From Aquiflexum sp. TKW24L (GTDB lineage: Bacteria > Bacteroidota > Bacteroidia > Cytophagales > Cyclobacteriaceae): 64,000 bases of DNA. Positions 33,958-43,133 of the stretch are shown here, one piece after another. Each line of letters starts with the position of its first letter. Positions within the stretch are counted from its first letter, which is position 1. The position numbers and the translations under genes were made by a program. The notes beneath the pieces are model-generated. The model saw only the letters and a list, made by a program, of their open reading frames with translations. It did no database searches and was not told the DNA's origin. The DNA is taken from positions 1-64,000 of the forward strand of contig NZ_JAMFLG010000006.1 in the NCBI RefSeq assembly GCF_023502205.1, read 5' to 3'.

Positions 33958-35021
33958 GATTTTTCAAGTTTGAGGAGTGGCAACTCGACAATAAATTCAG
34001 TTTCGGTCTTGGTGATTTTTGGGCTTTTGTCGCTGAGAAGTGCATAGCGCTTTTCGATATTCTCCAGACCAATTCCACTGTCATCCATTTCTTTAGTGAG
34101 TTTGGGTTGGAGGTTATTCCTGACGATCAGAGAATCCGGAGTTTGCTGGATAAAAATTTTCAATGGCAGCTCCATACTCGCAATGTTGTGCTTGATGGCA
34201 TTCTCCAAAAGCAGCTGCAACGAAAGCGGCGGAATGTTCCAACCTTTCATCTGATGGACATCGATGAAATATTCCAGGCTTTGCTCAAAACGTATTTTCT
34301 GGAGACTCAAATAATTTTCTGCAAAAACCACTTCCTTCTCCAAGCCTACGAGTTCTCTGTTTTGGACATCGAGCACATACCGGTAAATCTTGGAAAGCTG
34401 TTGGATAAATTCCGCCGACTTGTCCGCACTTTCATAGACGAGGTTGGAAAGTACATTCAGGGAATTGAACAGAAAATGGGGATTGAGCTGGTCTTTGAGG
34501 GATTGGTATTGGCTGGCAAATTTTTCGGATTTGAGCTGTTCGGCTTCGATGGCCGCAGACCTCCATTCGTACAGCCAAGACCTTGAAATGAAAATAGTTA
34601 TGATAATTAAGGCAACTGATATCGGCATCAGGGTATTATTCAACATCCGGATCCAACTGATGTTCGACAGCGTGACCCCCTCCACAGTGACCAAAACATA
34701 CCCCAACACCAAAATAAAGCTGACGATAAAAGAGTAAACCATGTAAGCCAAAGCTGTTAGGACAAGTCTTTTTACAGGTTTCTCGATCCAGGATATCCTA
34801 GGGTCAAAATACTCCTCCACCTTGAATCCCCCCATACTCAAAGAAGCGGACATCAAAAATGAAAAAACCCAGTCCGGGATAATGGATGAAATGCCTTCCA
34901 AAGACAAAAAACAGCTTGGGCAGAAAATCAGCATTATTATCGTGGAAATCACAAAATTCAGGATGAAAAACCGCTTGGCGGAATTGAAGATAGTGGCCGA
35001 ACTGTAGAAATTTTTGCTCAT
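33954..35021 (-). CDS. LytS/YehU-type sensor histidine kinase
   Basis: 355 residues. Four membrane helices in the first ~160 residues and no large periplasmic sensor domain, then a His_kinase domain with 'LKDQLNPHFLFNSLNVLSNL' (the His is phosphorylated in this family, about residue 190) and a HATPase part with 'LLLENAIKHNI' (N box) and 'GIGLENIEKRYALL' (G box). It acts with the LytTR regulator. The signal is unknown; the membrane part is the presumed sensor. Confidence 0.92.
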   Translation of the reverse strand: MSKNFYSSATIFNSAKRFFILNFVISTIIMLIFCPSCFLSLEGISSIIPDWVFSFLMSASLSMGGFKVEEYFDPRISWIEKPVKRLVLTALAYMVYSFIVSFILVLGYVLVTVEGVTLSNISWIRMLNNTLMPISVALIIITIFISRSWLYEWRSAAIEAEQLKSEKFASQYQSLKDQLNPHFLFNSLNVLSNLVYESADKSAEFIQQLSKIYRYVLDVQNRELVGLEKEVVFAENYLSLQKIRFEQSLEYFIDVHQMKGWNIPPLSLQLLLENAIKHNIASMELPLKIFIQQTPDSLIVRNNLQPKLTKEMDDSGIGLENIEKRYALLSDKSPKITKTETEFIVELPLLKLEKS

Positions 35022-35077
35022 GGATTTTTCCTTAAATGAGGTTTATTTTGAGAAATTCCTATTTGAATCTAAATGTA

Positions 35078-35383
35078 TCAATCCTTTTTTGCTTTGGAAG
35101 CCAAAATCCCCCAACCGCCGGAGCCGATCAGAAAACCCAACCCATAGAAAAACCCAGTATTGTTTACCGCAAACATGGCCACTTCCTTGTCAAACAGACT
35201 GATCACCAAACTGATCGGGGCGATGATCCCATGCCAGATTCCCCAAAAAAACCCGTAGGTCTGTCCGGTCAGGCATTGGTCTACAGGCACATTGTCAGCG
35301 CAAGAAGACATCAAAATCAGAAGTAATACTCCTGAAAGGATTTTGGTGGTATTCAAAATTTCAAGTCTCTTCTTCATTGTCAT
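35078..35383 (-). CDS. Small membrane lipoprotein, hypothetical
   Basis: 101 residues, beginning MTMKKRLEILNTTKILSG; a start at the inner ATG (35377) is equally likely. A lipoprotein-like signal (LLLILMSSC) is followed by a short soluble stretch, then two membrane helices (FFWGIWHGIIAPISLVISLF and FFYGLGFLIGSGGWGILAS). The 'W-H-G-x2-A-P' pattern between them is typical of a small conserved Bacteroidota protein of unknown function. It lies 56 bp upstream of the kinase gene, same strand. Confidence 0.7.
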   Translation of the reverse strand: MTMKKRLEILNTTKILSGVLLLILMSSCADNVPVDQCLTGQTYGFFWGIWHGIIAPISLVISLFDKEVAMFAVNNTGFFYGLGFLIGSGGWGILASKAKKD

Positions 35384-35601
35384 TAGGTTTTGAAAATTAT
35401 CAATTATGTATCAATTTCGTTTAGATAAGCTTTTGCATTATACAAACCTTTTCCAAAGTTGGGACCAGTCCATGAAAATCTTAAAACATCCATTCGGAAC
35501 TTTGGAAAAGTTTATCGAACCCCCTAACTAAACGACCTTGAATTATGTGTAGCCGTTCGTTGCACGAAGCCAAACCAATAATGGTTTGCGATCAATTTTG
35601 C

Positions 35602-35629
35602 GTGGCTGTCGACTGTCGTCTGTGGACGT
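35602..35629. repeat. 'GTCGACTGTCG' word repeat
   Basis: GGCTGTCGACTGTCGTCTGTGGAC, next to the stop of the DUF2306 gene. A similar word (GACTGTCAACTGTCGTCTATAGAC) is found at 39428-39451 and a relative at 39190. Interspersed non-coding word repeat. Confidence 0.55.
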
Positions 35630-36145
35630 TTACGCAAATTCACCCTTGCTTTTCTTTAGTTTTGGTATCGTTCCCATGATTTTCATCCATTTGGGCTTGT
35701 AAAACCCGAATACAATTCCGCCTATTACCATCACCCCACCCGTAGCCACTGCGACCATATTGTACAATGGAGTCTCGGGAATCCTCGTCATCATCTCACT
35801 TACAAATGCCCCATATAGGCCCATCACCGACCAATACATAAAGGAGAAATGAAGATAAGCCCAATTTTTGATTTGATTTCGCAAGAAAATCGGAATCATC
35901 CCCAAAGCCAAAGTGAGAGAACTGACCACTGCGAAATAATGAAAAATCCCCCATTTGCCAAATAAATTGTAAAGCATAAAGGCCGTCACCAACAAGACCG
36001 CCATGCTTGCCACATAGAGATATCCCATTCGGATATGGGTTTTGCTTCCTTTGGTCATCAGCAACACTGCCGAACCTAATCCCAAAGCCAAAACGGAGGC
36101 TATAAAATGGATTAAACCGATTTCATTATTGAAGATATGCTGCAT
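35630..36145 (-). CDS. DUF2306 membrane protein
   Basis: 171 residues with five predicted membrane helices. 'IGLIHFIASVLALGLGSAVLLMTKGSKTHIRMGYLYVASM' (about residues 10-49) carries the H … G … K … H-x2-G-x2-Y pattern typical of DUF2306, a small bacterial membrane family of unknown function. It ends in a basic cytoplasmic tail. It follows the TPR gene by 112 bp containing a 7-bp GC-rich hairpin (36174-36199). Confidence 0.75.
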   Translation of the reverse strand: MQHIFNNEIGLIHFIASVLALGLGSAVLLMTKGSKTHIRMGYLYVASMAVLLVTAFMLYNLFGKWGIFHYFAVVSSLTLALGMIPIFLRNQIKNWAYLHFSFMYWSVMGLYGAFVSEMMTRIPETPLYNMVAVATGGVMVIGGIVFGFYKPKWMKIMGTIPKLKKSKGEFA

Positions 36146-36173
36146 TTTTGAAATTTCAGAAAGATAGAGAATG

Positions 36174-36199
36174 GGGCAGGTCCAGTTCGTGGCCTGCCC
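36174..36199 (-). terminator. GC-rich hairpin between TPR and DUF2306 genes
   Basis: GGGCAGG (36174-36180) pairs with CCTGCCC (36193-36199). There is no T tract on the minus strand after it, so it is a weak terminator or an mRNA end-stabilising hairpin. Confidence 0.35.
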
Positions 36200-36257
36200 A
36201 AGTATTCATTTAATCAAAAGGGAAGTTGCCTTATCATGAGGCAAGACCACTCTCAAA

Positions 36258-36914
36258 TCATTTGCAGGTTCTTTCTTTCATTTCTTCAGCCATGCCTTTT
36301 CCCCAAGTCGGATTGAGATTACCTTCTTTGGCTTCTGATGATTCCTTGGCAAAAAGTTCCAGACTAGAACCTACCAAGCCACAAGCTTTCTCAGGTCCCT
36401 GACCAAAAAACTGAGCCATCCCATATTCCATCTGAGCCATCAAAATGATCGCTCTTGGGTTTTGTCGGTTTAGTCCGATGGCTTTGCCGAAAGTCTGCAT
36501 CGCCAAACCGGATAGGCTTTGTCCTCTAGAATTGGAGTCGGCTGCGAGTTCTCCCATGATGATATAGCCTTCCACAGCTACGATTTCAGAATTATTTGGG
36601 GAAATTGCATTGGCCTTCTCGATGTGTTTTTTGGCTTGGGCATAGTATCCGTCTTTTTCTTCCAATCCTCCCTCAGTCCTGAATCCCATATTGGCATAAG
36701 CCAAAGCAGCATAATAGTCCGGCAGCCATTCCCCGGCATTCATCTCTGCAATTCTTGCAAAAGAGTTGGCACTTTTTTGAAGTTCAGAAACAGGCCCTGC
36801 CTTACCCAAAGCTTGGATTTCTTTCAGCATGGCTTTTTCGTAGGCTTCATTTGTGGCGTTTGCAATAGAGGCAATGAACATCAATAATGCGATAAATAGG
36901 GTGTGCTTTTTCAT
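36258..36914 (-). CDS. TPR-like periplasmic protein
   Basis: 218 residues with a signal peptide (MKKHTLFIALLMFIASIANA, cleavage after ANA). It is almost all helical, with a TPR-like repeat pattern: 'WLPDYYAALAYANMGFR', 'AKKHIEKANAISPNNSEIVAVEGYIIMGEL' and 'FGKAIGLNRQNPRAIILMAQMEYGMAQF'. It ends with a Cys. Start 11 bp after the stop of the TonB receptor gene: same operon, so a helper or partner of that receptor is plausible, but there is no direct evidence. Confidence 0.75.
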   Translation of the reverse strand: MKKHTLFIALLMFIASIANATNEAYEKAMLKEIQALGKAGPVSELQKSANSFARIAEMNAGEWLPDYYAALAYANMGFRTEGGLEEKDGYYAQAKKHIEKANAISPNNSEIVAVEGYIIMGELAADSNSRGQSLSGLAMQTFGKAIGLNRQNPRAIILMAQMEYGMAQFFGQGPEKACGLVGSSLELFAKESSEAKEGNLNPTWGKGMAEEMKERTCK

Positions 36915-36925
36915 GGTTTCTAGTT

Positions 36926-39076
36926 TTATAAGTTGTTTAAATTGTTTGCTGTTTTGTCTTTGGAAAGTGTCAGAAAGATGCCTACGAATATGAATCTTGG
37001 AGCAGTCTGTCTGATGGGAAGGCTCTCGTATTTGCCTGATTCATTTGGAGTGGGACTGAATTGGTAACCGAAAATATTGTCTCTGCCCAATACATTGGAG
37101 CAGGCAAAATGGATGATCAGATTCGGTTTTGGCAGGTAACTCCAGCTCAGACTCAAATCCCGGAATCCTTTGGTCTTGGCATTCATCTGCCCTGCAAAAT
37201 TCGGATCCGTGTAAGTATAGCCATCGTTGATCGCAAAGGAACCTCCGAGTTGGGATTTCAATCCTGACACAAAATGCTTCACTACGATCGAGGCATTATG
37301 CCTTGGCGCAAAACCCGGCTGAACCATTTCTGTAAATTGCGCAAACTTTCGCCTGCTGTCCACAAAGCTATAAGTCACCCAGAAATCCGTGTTCTTGACG
37401 GTCTTCTGATCCCTGTAGAATACATCGAAACCCTGCGCATAGCCCGTTCCGTTTTGCTGGATGTTTCTGTAGAAATACTGTGTTCCTTCATAAGTCAGGA
37501 TCTTTTTGTAATCCTTATAAAATGCTTCCGCGCGGATGGTCCTGCCGTTTTTGGTGAGGAAATAATTTAATATCAAATGGTTCGCAATCGTATTTTGAAC
37601 TTCAGGGCTGGCAATCCTCAATTGTTCCACGGGCATTTGGCTGAATTGCCCGGCAGCCAAGGAAACCTGCCCTTCATTCTCAAACTTGTATGCAAGAGAA
37701 AACCTTGGATCCAACCAAGTCTGATCTGCCAACACGCTGTGGCCAGCCCTCAGTCCTCCTCTGAAGATCAGTTTGTTGCTGACATAATAATCTCCTTCGG
37801 TAAAAATATTTGCATGGAAATCATTGAAATCCCTGATCAGGTTTTCTGATTTCAATCCTTCCTCATAGCTGAAGAGATAGGTTTCCAAACCTGTCTTCAA
37901 GGAAAACTTATCCGAGAAACCTTTCAGTGCTACTGCTTTGCCATGGATTACTTGGTTTTGATTTCTGATATCAATTTGATCCAAAGTAAATTCATCCACA
38001 TTGTTGGAATAAGAAATGCCACCGTAATAGCTCCAATCGTTTTTGCCGATTTGCTTAAAAGATCCAGAAGTGAAAGTGTAATGATTTTTAAGGTCAACCA
38101 ATTGGCCGCGGCCTTCCGAACCGGGAATTTTCTGCCAGATTTTCATACCGCCCGACTCGGTGTGGGCATAGGCTTTGACCATGCCGCTTTTGCCCCACTT
38201 TTGTCTGAGAGATACTTCCGCATCGAAGCCGTAAGGAGCCCTTTCCCAATCAAAATTTTGAGTAACCATGGCTTGATAAGGTGACAAGTCCATGTAATTT
38301 GCTGTTGCGGTCAGGCTGTTTTTCTCCCCAACCAGAGTCTGAGAATATCCCACGCCAACGGACATCAAGCTGATATCTCCTTGGTTTCTGACCGGAATGT
38401 CCACCGTATTGAGAGCCAAAGCCGAAGAAAGCGCATGTCCATATTCTGCGGAATAACCTCCTGTACTGAAGAAAGAGCCCTTAAAAAGGTTGGGATTGAA
38501 ACGTGTTCGGGTAGGGACATTGGAAGCCGTGGTGCCAAAAGCATTTCCGACTTTCATCCCATCGATAAAAATCGAAGTCTCCGAGGCATCTCCCCCGCGG
38601 ACAAAAAGGCGTCCGTCATTTCCCACATTGGCAGTTCCGGGCAAAGTCTGAAATGCCCCGATGATATCTCCCATCGCCGAGGGCACAGTCACAATATCGA
38701 TCGGTCTCAAGACAACCGCTCTTTTCTCATCTGAAGCTTCCATCGCTCCAGCGGTGATGGTCACAGCCGTCATTTCGTTGATGGTTTCTTTTAGGATGGG
38801 ATTGAAGGTCTGTGCAGAACCGTTCAGGTCAATTTCAAATTCCTGGGATTTGAAACCCATTGCTTGAAAAACTAAAATGAACTTTCCTGTTTCGTCAGTT
38901 TCCAATTCATAGCTTCCATCGACTTCTGAGGAAGTTCCTTCGTAAGTTCCTTTTAGAAAAATATTCACGCCTGGAACAGTCTCTCCCTTATTGTCCTTGA
39001 CAATCCCTTTGATCGTGGTTTGGGCCAAGGTCAGGTTGACGAGAAAAAACAAACAGATAGTGAAAAGTGCCTTCAT
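36926..39076 (-). CDS. TonB-dependent receptor with carboxypeptidase-regulatory domain
   Basis: 716 residues; signal peptide MKALFTICLFFLVNLTLAQ. Residues ~20-105 are a CarboxypepD_reg-like domain ('IKGIVKDNKGETVPGVNIFLKGTYEGTSSEVDGSYEL'). The plug (about 120-225) has 'GAFQTLPGTANVGNDGRLFVRGGDASETSIFIDGMKVG'. The barrel follows, down to a C-terminal strand '…FIFVGIFLTLSKD'. It is an outer-membrane active transporter with no SusD partner nearby, so a small or metal-chelate substrate is more likely than a glycan. It heads an operon with the TPR protein and perhaps DUF2306. Confidence 0.9.
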   Translation of the reverse strand: MKALFTICLFFLVNLTLAQTTIKGIVKDNKGETVPGVNIFLKGTYEGTSSEVDGSYELETDETGKFILVFQAMGFKSQEFEIDLNGSAQTFNPILKETINEMTAVTITAGAMEASDEKRAVVLRPIDIVTVPSAMGDIIGAFQTLPGTANVGNDGRLFVRGGDASETSIFIDGMKVGNAFGTTASNVPTRTRFNPNLFKGSFFSTGGYSAEYGHALSSALALNTVDIPVRNQGDISLMSVGVGYSQTLVGEKNSLTATANYMDLSPYQAMVTQNFDWERAPYGFDAEVSLRQKWGKSGMVKAYAHTESGGMKIWQKIPGSEGRGQLVDLKNHYTFTSGSFKQIGKNDWSYYGGISYSNNVDEFTLDQIDIRNQNQVIHGKAVALKGFSDKFSLKTGLETYLFSYEEGLKSENLIRDFNDFHANIFTEGDYYVSNKLIFRGGLRAGHSVLADQTWLDPRFSLAYKFENEGQVSLAAGQFSQMPVEQLRIASPEVQNTIANHLILNYFLTKNGRTIRAEAFYKDYKKILTYEGTQYFYRNIQQNGTGYAQGFDVFYRDQKTVKNTDFWVTYSFVDSRRKFAQFTEMVQPGFAPRHNASIVVKHFVSGLKSQLGGSFAINDGYTYTDPNFAGQMNAKTKGFRDLSLSWSYLPKPNLIIHFACSNVLGRDNIFGYQFSPTPNESGKYESLPIRQTAPRFIFVGIFLTLSKDKTANNLNNL

Positions 39077-39456
39077 TGCTTTGATATTTGATCCAAAAGT
39101 GTGGAGAAAGGCAAAGCCAAAAAATTAAAGCTGACTGAAGTGTAGGATTAGGTGGATGAAGTGTGGGAAATGCCGGATTGTCAATGGGAGTCCATAGTCT
39201 ATGGTCCATAGTAGGTTTTATGGAAATTCAAAACCTATTTGATTTGGTTGGCGGTAAGGAAGAGGAAAAGTATTGATTACTGTAACCGCCATTACTGTAA
39301 CGGTGGTTACAATAAATTTCAAAAATCATATGTACTTCCCGTATTGTATTTAAGAATTTATGTGTTTAACCTTTCGTGCAATTAACCATCTAAAACCCGA
39401 ATTGAAGTTCCATTGTAGCAGCTATGGACTGTCAACTGTCGTCTATAGACTTTTTT
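39077..39456. other. Intergenic region between TonB receptor and TRAP transporter
   Basis: 380 bases without a gene. It contains an inverted repeat (39279-39311), 'CCATAGTCTATGGTCCATAG' words (39190-39210) and the GACTGTCAACTGTCG word (39428-39451). The promoter of the TonB receptor (minus) must lie here. Confidence 0.65.
39279..39311. promoter_or_regulatory. Inverted repeat upstream of the TonB receptor
   Basis: TGTAACCGCC and GGTGGTTACA form an imperfect inverted repeat around ATTACTGTAAC; the word ATTACTGTAAC also occurs just before it, as a direct repeat. About 200 bp before the receptor start. It could be an operator or a bidirectional terminator for the dctM end. Confidence 0.4.
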
Positions 39457-40731
39457 TCAATCATAAAACAAAGAAGGAAGAAAAAGGGAAATTCCCGGCA
39501 CAAAGGTCACGAGCATTAAGACAAACAAACTTACCAAAAGAAAAGGAACTCCAGCCTTGGCAATTTTTTCCATGGGAATCTTACCGATACTGGAAGCAAC
39601 AAAAAGACATACCCCGACAGGAGGCGTGGTAAGTCCAATGACCAAGTTCATCACCATGATCATCGCAAACTGAATCGGGTCCACTCCGATATGTACAGCT
39701 ACTCCGAGCAAAACAGGAAACAGGATCAGCAAAGACGCAATCGTCTCCATAAAAGCCCCGACTATTAGCAGCAGCAGATTGATGAGCAAGAGGAGGAAAA
39801 TCTTGTTTTCAGTAAGACTCAATAAACTTTGAGCAATCATTTGGGGAATCTCCTCTACGGTCATGATCCAAGCAAAGAGATTGGCAAAGCCGACCAACAC
39901 CATCAATGAGGCAGTCATCTTAGCAGAATCCAGGATAATCTTGGGAATCATCTTGAACTTGAGTTCACGGTAGACAAAAAGCCCAATCGCCATGGCATAA
40001 ACCACCGCTACAATGGAAGCTTCTGTCGGGGTAAACACACCTCCAATTATTCCAAAAAGAATTAAGAGCGTCATCAAAATTGCCCAGAATGCCTGGTAAA
40101 AACTCATGGCCATTTGCACAAATGGGACACGGGGATTTTTGGGATATTTTCTTTTGACTGAAATGATGTAAGTGACAAGCATCAAACCCATTCCTAGCAA
40201 AAAACCTGGGATTATCCCAGCAACAAATAACTTCCCTACTGATAGTCCGGTCAAAGTGGCTGCAATGATCATTGGTAAACTTGGAGGAACAATTGGTCCG
40301 ATTGTGGAGGAAGTTGCAGTTACTGCGCAGGAAAAGTCCGTGTCATAGCCTTCCTTCTCCATGGCTGGAATCATCACCGAGCCGATACTCGCCGTATCAG
40401 CAATAGCAGTTCCTGATATTCCGCCAAACAACATCGAAGCACCCACATTTGCCAATCCCAAACCACCCCGGATATGTCCGAAAAGCGCATTACACAATTG
40501 AATGATCCTGTTGGTGATGCCACTGGCATTCATCAGATTACCTGCCAAAATAAATCCAGGAATGGACAGCAATACAAAAACATCGAGCCCCGCATACATT
40601 TTTTGAGGAATGACAATCAAGGGCAAGTCCGAAAATAGGATATAAACAAAGGAGGCCAATCCCAAGGCAAATGCAATGGGAAATCCAAAAACCAACAACA
40701 GCAGAAAAAGTATGAATAGCAGGATAGTCAT
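39457..40731 (-). CDS. dctM: TRAP transporter large permease
   Basis: 424 residues with about 12 membrane helices. 'LANVGASMLFGGISGTAIADTASIGSVMIPAMEKEGYD' (about 99-136) and 'TEASIVAVVYAMAIG' are DctM landmarks, together with 'PFVLLL…GLTTPPVGVCLFV' near the end. It forms the Na+-coupled transport channel of a TRAP system with the small permease and the binding protein. It overlaps dctQ by 4 bp (ATGA). Length typical of the family. Confidence 0.93.
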   Translation of the reverse strand: MTILLFILFLLLLVFGFPIAFALGLASFVYILFSDLPLIVIPQKMYAGLDVFVLLSIPGFILAGNLMNASGITNRIIQLCNALFGHIRGGLGLANVGASMLFGGISGTAIADTASIGSVMIPAMEKEGYDTDFSCAVTATSSTIGPIVPPSLPMIIAATLTGLSVGKLFVAGIIPGFLLGMGLMLVTYIISVKRKYPKNPRVPFVQMAMSFYQAFWAILMTLLILFGIIGGVFTPTEASIVAVVYAMAIGLFVYRELKFKMIPKIILDSAKMTASLMVLVGFANLFAWIMTVEEIPQMIAQSLLSLTENKIFLLLLINLLLLIVGAFMETIASLLILFPVLLGVAVHIGVDPIQFAMIMVMNLVIGLTTPPVGVCLFVASSIGKIPMEKIAKAGVPFLLVSLFVLMLVTFVPGISLFLPSLFYD

Positions 40732-41207
40732 TGATTCTGAAGGATTTTTTTAAAATTTCTCTGAATCTCAATCATGGAATAATAGGCCACAAAGAAGGAC
40801 ATGCATGTCATAGAAAAATAAATGAAAGCCATATTGACCTTCATAGCAGCGGAATCTTGCAGACTTACAATCTTCATCAATGGAATGCTAAAACCAAACA
40901 TGATCATCATCAATACGAAAATGGAAAGAAGGATTAGGGTATCCATCCAAATCCGGCTTTTTGTAGTCAGGCGGTCTAGAAAAATAGAGACATTGATATA
41001 AGCCCTATCCTTGACCGCTAGACCTGCACCCAAGCTGACCATATAGATAAAACAGAACCTTGCCATTTCTTCTGTCCAATGTGGTGACCAAGGCAAGGCA
41101 TATCTGGCAATTACCTGTAACATGACTGTCAGGATCATCAATATGAAACTGATAGTGACTGCCCATTCCAATATTTTATCCATGGTAGTTTGTGAGATTT
41201 GAGACAT
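40728..41207 (-). CDS. dctQ: TRAP transporter small permease
   Basis: 159 residues with four membrane helices. 'LPWSPHWTEEMARFCFIYMVSLGAGLAVKDRAYINVSIFLDRL' (about 33-75) is the DctQ signature region, with W-x-E-E and H/Y-I-x-V motifs. Together with DctM it forms the membrane part of the TRAP transporter. It follows dctP by 83 bp containing word repeats. Confidence 0.92.
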   Translation of the reverse strand: MSQISQTTMDKILEWAVTISFILMILTVMLQVIARYALPWSPHWTEEMARFCFIYMVSLGAGLAVKDRAYINVSIFLDRLTTKSRIWMDTLILLSIFVLMMIMFGFSIPLMKIVSLQDSAAMKVNMAFIYFSMTCMSFFVAYYSMIEIQRNFKKILQNQ

Positions 41208-41246
41208 GAGATACTAGATTTGAGATGTGAGAGTTGAGATAGGTGT
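41205..41246. repeat. 'GAGATTTGAGACATGAGA' word repeats between dctP and dctQ
   Basis: TGAGATTTGAGACATGAGAT then GATTTGAGATGTGAGAGTTG: four or five degenerate TGAGATN units. A related word (GTGAGACGTGAGATTTGAGA) is found at 55258-55275. They sit inside an operon gap, so they are likely transcribed. Confidence 0.6.
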
Positions 41247-41290
41247 GGCATTCTTGAAAATAGGTGCTTTCCTTTTAACCTAGCTGATTT

Positions 41291-42274
41291 TCATCTTACT
41301 TCCTGGATTCTTTTGTACAGCTCTTTTTGTTCCTCTGTAAAGCTTGCCATGACCGCAGCGCTTGCCATTTTTTCAAAAGCTGCTTTGTCTACTTCGATAA
41401 ACTCCATTCCTTTTTCTTTCAAAAACCTGGAGTCCAATTCTTCTTGTTTTAGGTATAGCTCATGTTCATAAGCTTGCATGACATTGGCTGATTCCAAAAT
41501 GATTTGCTTCAAATCAGGCGGCATACTTTCAAATTTCTTGTTCCCCATGACCACATAAGCCCATCCTTTGACATGTTCGGTCAGGTTACAATATTTCTGA
41601 ACTTCATAAAGTCCTGCATTCCGGATCAAAGCAAAAGGATTCTCCTGACCGTGGATGGTCGATTGTTGCAAAGAAGTGAAAACTTCAGAAAATGCCATGG
41701 GTGTGGGTTTGGCTCCCAAAGCGCTCCAGGTAGCGACGTAAAGAGAAACATTGGGAACCCGAATAATCAGACCTTTGAGGTCGTCCGGATGTCGGATAGG
41801 TATATTCGTTGTCAGGTTTCTTGCTCCCCTTTCAAACCATGCGATGGGTTTTAATCCTGCCACTTGGGTGATATGGGCCTCGATTTCTTTGCCGATTTGC
41901 CCACCGGCTACTTTCTTGAGGTGATCCGAATCTCGGATAGCATATGGCGTGGCGCAAAGGATGGCCAAAGGAAGACTCCAATTTTCCAGAGATTCTGCAG
42001 TGACCATGAGGTCCACGCTCCCTCCCAATATCCCTGTCAGCATATCCATTTCCTTTCCAAGTTGCTCGTTGGGGTAGACCTTAACTTGTACCCTTCCTTC
42101 AGATTTATTATAAACTTCCTCTGCAAATTTTAAAGCTGCTTTGTGCCAGATGTTGTTTTCATTGGCAAGATGGCCAAATCGAAGGGTATATTCTGGTTTG
42201 GATTTTGAATCTTGTTGCTTACAGCCGATGAGGACTAAAGCAATTAAAAAAATGTAGGGAAGGCTTTTTATCAT
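41291..42274 (-). CDS. dctP: TRAP transporter substrate-binding lipoprotein
   Basis: 327 residues; lipoprotein signal MIKSLPYIFLIALVLIGC. 'LRFGHLANENNIWHKAALKFAEEVYNKSEGRVQVKVYPNEQLGKE' starts the fold. The DctP carboxylate-binding region is 'DDLKGLIIRVPNVSLYVATWSALGAKPTPMAFSEVFTSLQQ' (about 160-200), where the Arg of IIRVPN normally binds the substrate carboxylate. 'GQENPF' follows. The substrate is some organic acid (sugar acid, sialic or dicarboxylic acid); nothing nearby identifies it. It is lipid-anchored, as in several Bacteroidota, rather than freely periplasmic. Confidence 0.92.
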   Translation of the reverse strand: MIKSLPYIFLIALVLIGCKQQDSKSKPEYTLRFGHLANENNIWHKAALKFAEEVYNKSEGRVQVKVYPNEQLGKEMDMLTGILGGSVDLMVTAESLENWSLPLAILCATPYAIRDSDHLKKVAGGQIGKEIEAHITQVAGLKPIAWFERGARNLTTNIPIRHPDDLKGLIIRVPNVSLYVATWSALGAKPTPMAFSEVFTSLQQSTIHGQENPFALIRNAGLYEVQKYCNLTEHVKGWAYVVMGNKKFESMPPDLKQIILESANVMQAYEHELYLKQEELDSRFLKEKGMEFIEVDKAAFEKMASAAVMASFTEEQKELYKRIQEVR

Positions 42275-42410
42275 TCTGGGTTTTGTTGGTGATTCTTTCG
42301 CAGAAGCTAAGGATCAATAATTTATTGAAAAAAATCTGCTTTCTAAATAAATGGTAGACTATTCCCTGTTCTGTTGAAAAATATTGGATTTAAACCAATA
42401 CCTCAAAATT

Positions 42411-43013
42411 TCAATCCAATCTCGGCAAACTCAATTTGTATCTGACTGCAATCAATCGGATACTGATAATCACAGAAATAGAAACCAGCAGGTTGATGTC
42501 CCTGTGAACACCAAAGTAATTCAAAACCAAATAAAGAATAGCTCCTGCCAAACATGCGGAGGCATAAACTTCTTTGCGGAAAAGTATCGGGATTTCATTG
42601 ACCAAAGTATCGCGGATGACACCGCCCATCACAGCCGAAAACATGCCCATGATGGCTGAAATCTCAGGTCTGAATCCTAGACTCAAAGATTTTTCAACAC
42701 CAAGGACTGTAAAAAACCCTATCCCAAGGGTGTCAAATAGAAACATGGTTTTCCTCAATTTCAACATGATTTTCGGGAAAACTAAAGCAGTAAAAATCCC
42801 TGCAAAAATTGCATAAAGAAAATAGACATCTCCTATCCAAACCAAGGGATAAGATCCCAACAACACATCCCGCAGTGTTCCTCCTCCGATAGCGGTGATG
42901 AATCCCGTGAATCCTGCTCCAAAAATATCATGCTCGCGATCCCTGACTGCCAAAGCACCGGAGATGGCAAAGACAAAAGTTCCAACCAATTCTAGGGGAT
43001 ATTGAAGATCCAT
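42411..43013 (-). CDS. TRIC-type cation channel (UPF0126)
   Basis: 200 residues with about seven membrane helices formed by two similar halves: 'AISGALAVRDREHDIFGAGFTGFITAIGGGTLRDVLLG' and 'GVEKSLSLGFRPEISAIMGMFSAVMGGVIRDTLVNEIP'. The two 'G-G-x2-R-D' loops are the UPF0126/TRIC hallmark. Prokaryotic TRIC homologues form trimeric channels for monovalent cations. Length typical of the family. Single gene, divergent from 43134. Confidence 0.9.
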   Translation of the reverse strand: MDLQYPLELVGTFVFAISGALAVRDREHDIFGAGFTGFITAIGGGTLRDVLLGSYPLVWIGDVYFLYAIFAGIFTALVFPKIMLKLRKTMFLFDTLGIGFFTVLGVEKSLSLGFRPEISAIMGMFSAVMGGVIRDTLVNEIPILFRKEVYASACLAGAILYLVLNYFGVHRDINLLVSISVIISIRLIAVRYKLSLPRLD

Positions 43014-43133
43014 TTCAACTTAAAATATTTATCAAAGGAAACTCATTTCGGGTCTTCATAAAAGTGATTGTGGGTTTTTTGAATTTATATGGTAAATTCC
43101 TAACTTGAACAAAGCCAAAAACCCCTAAATAAT

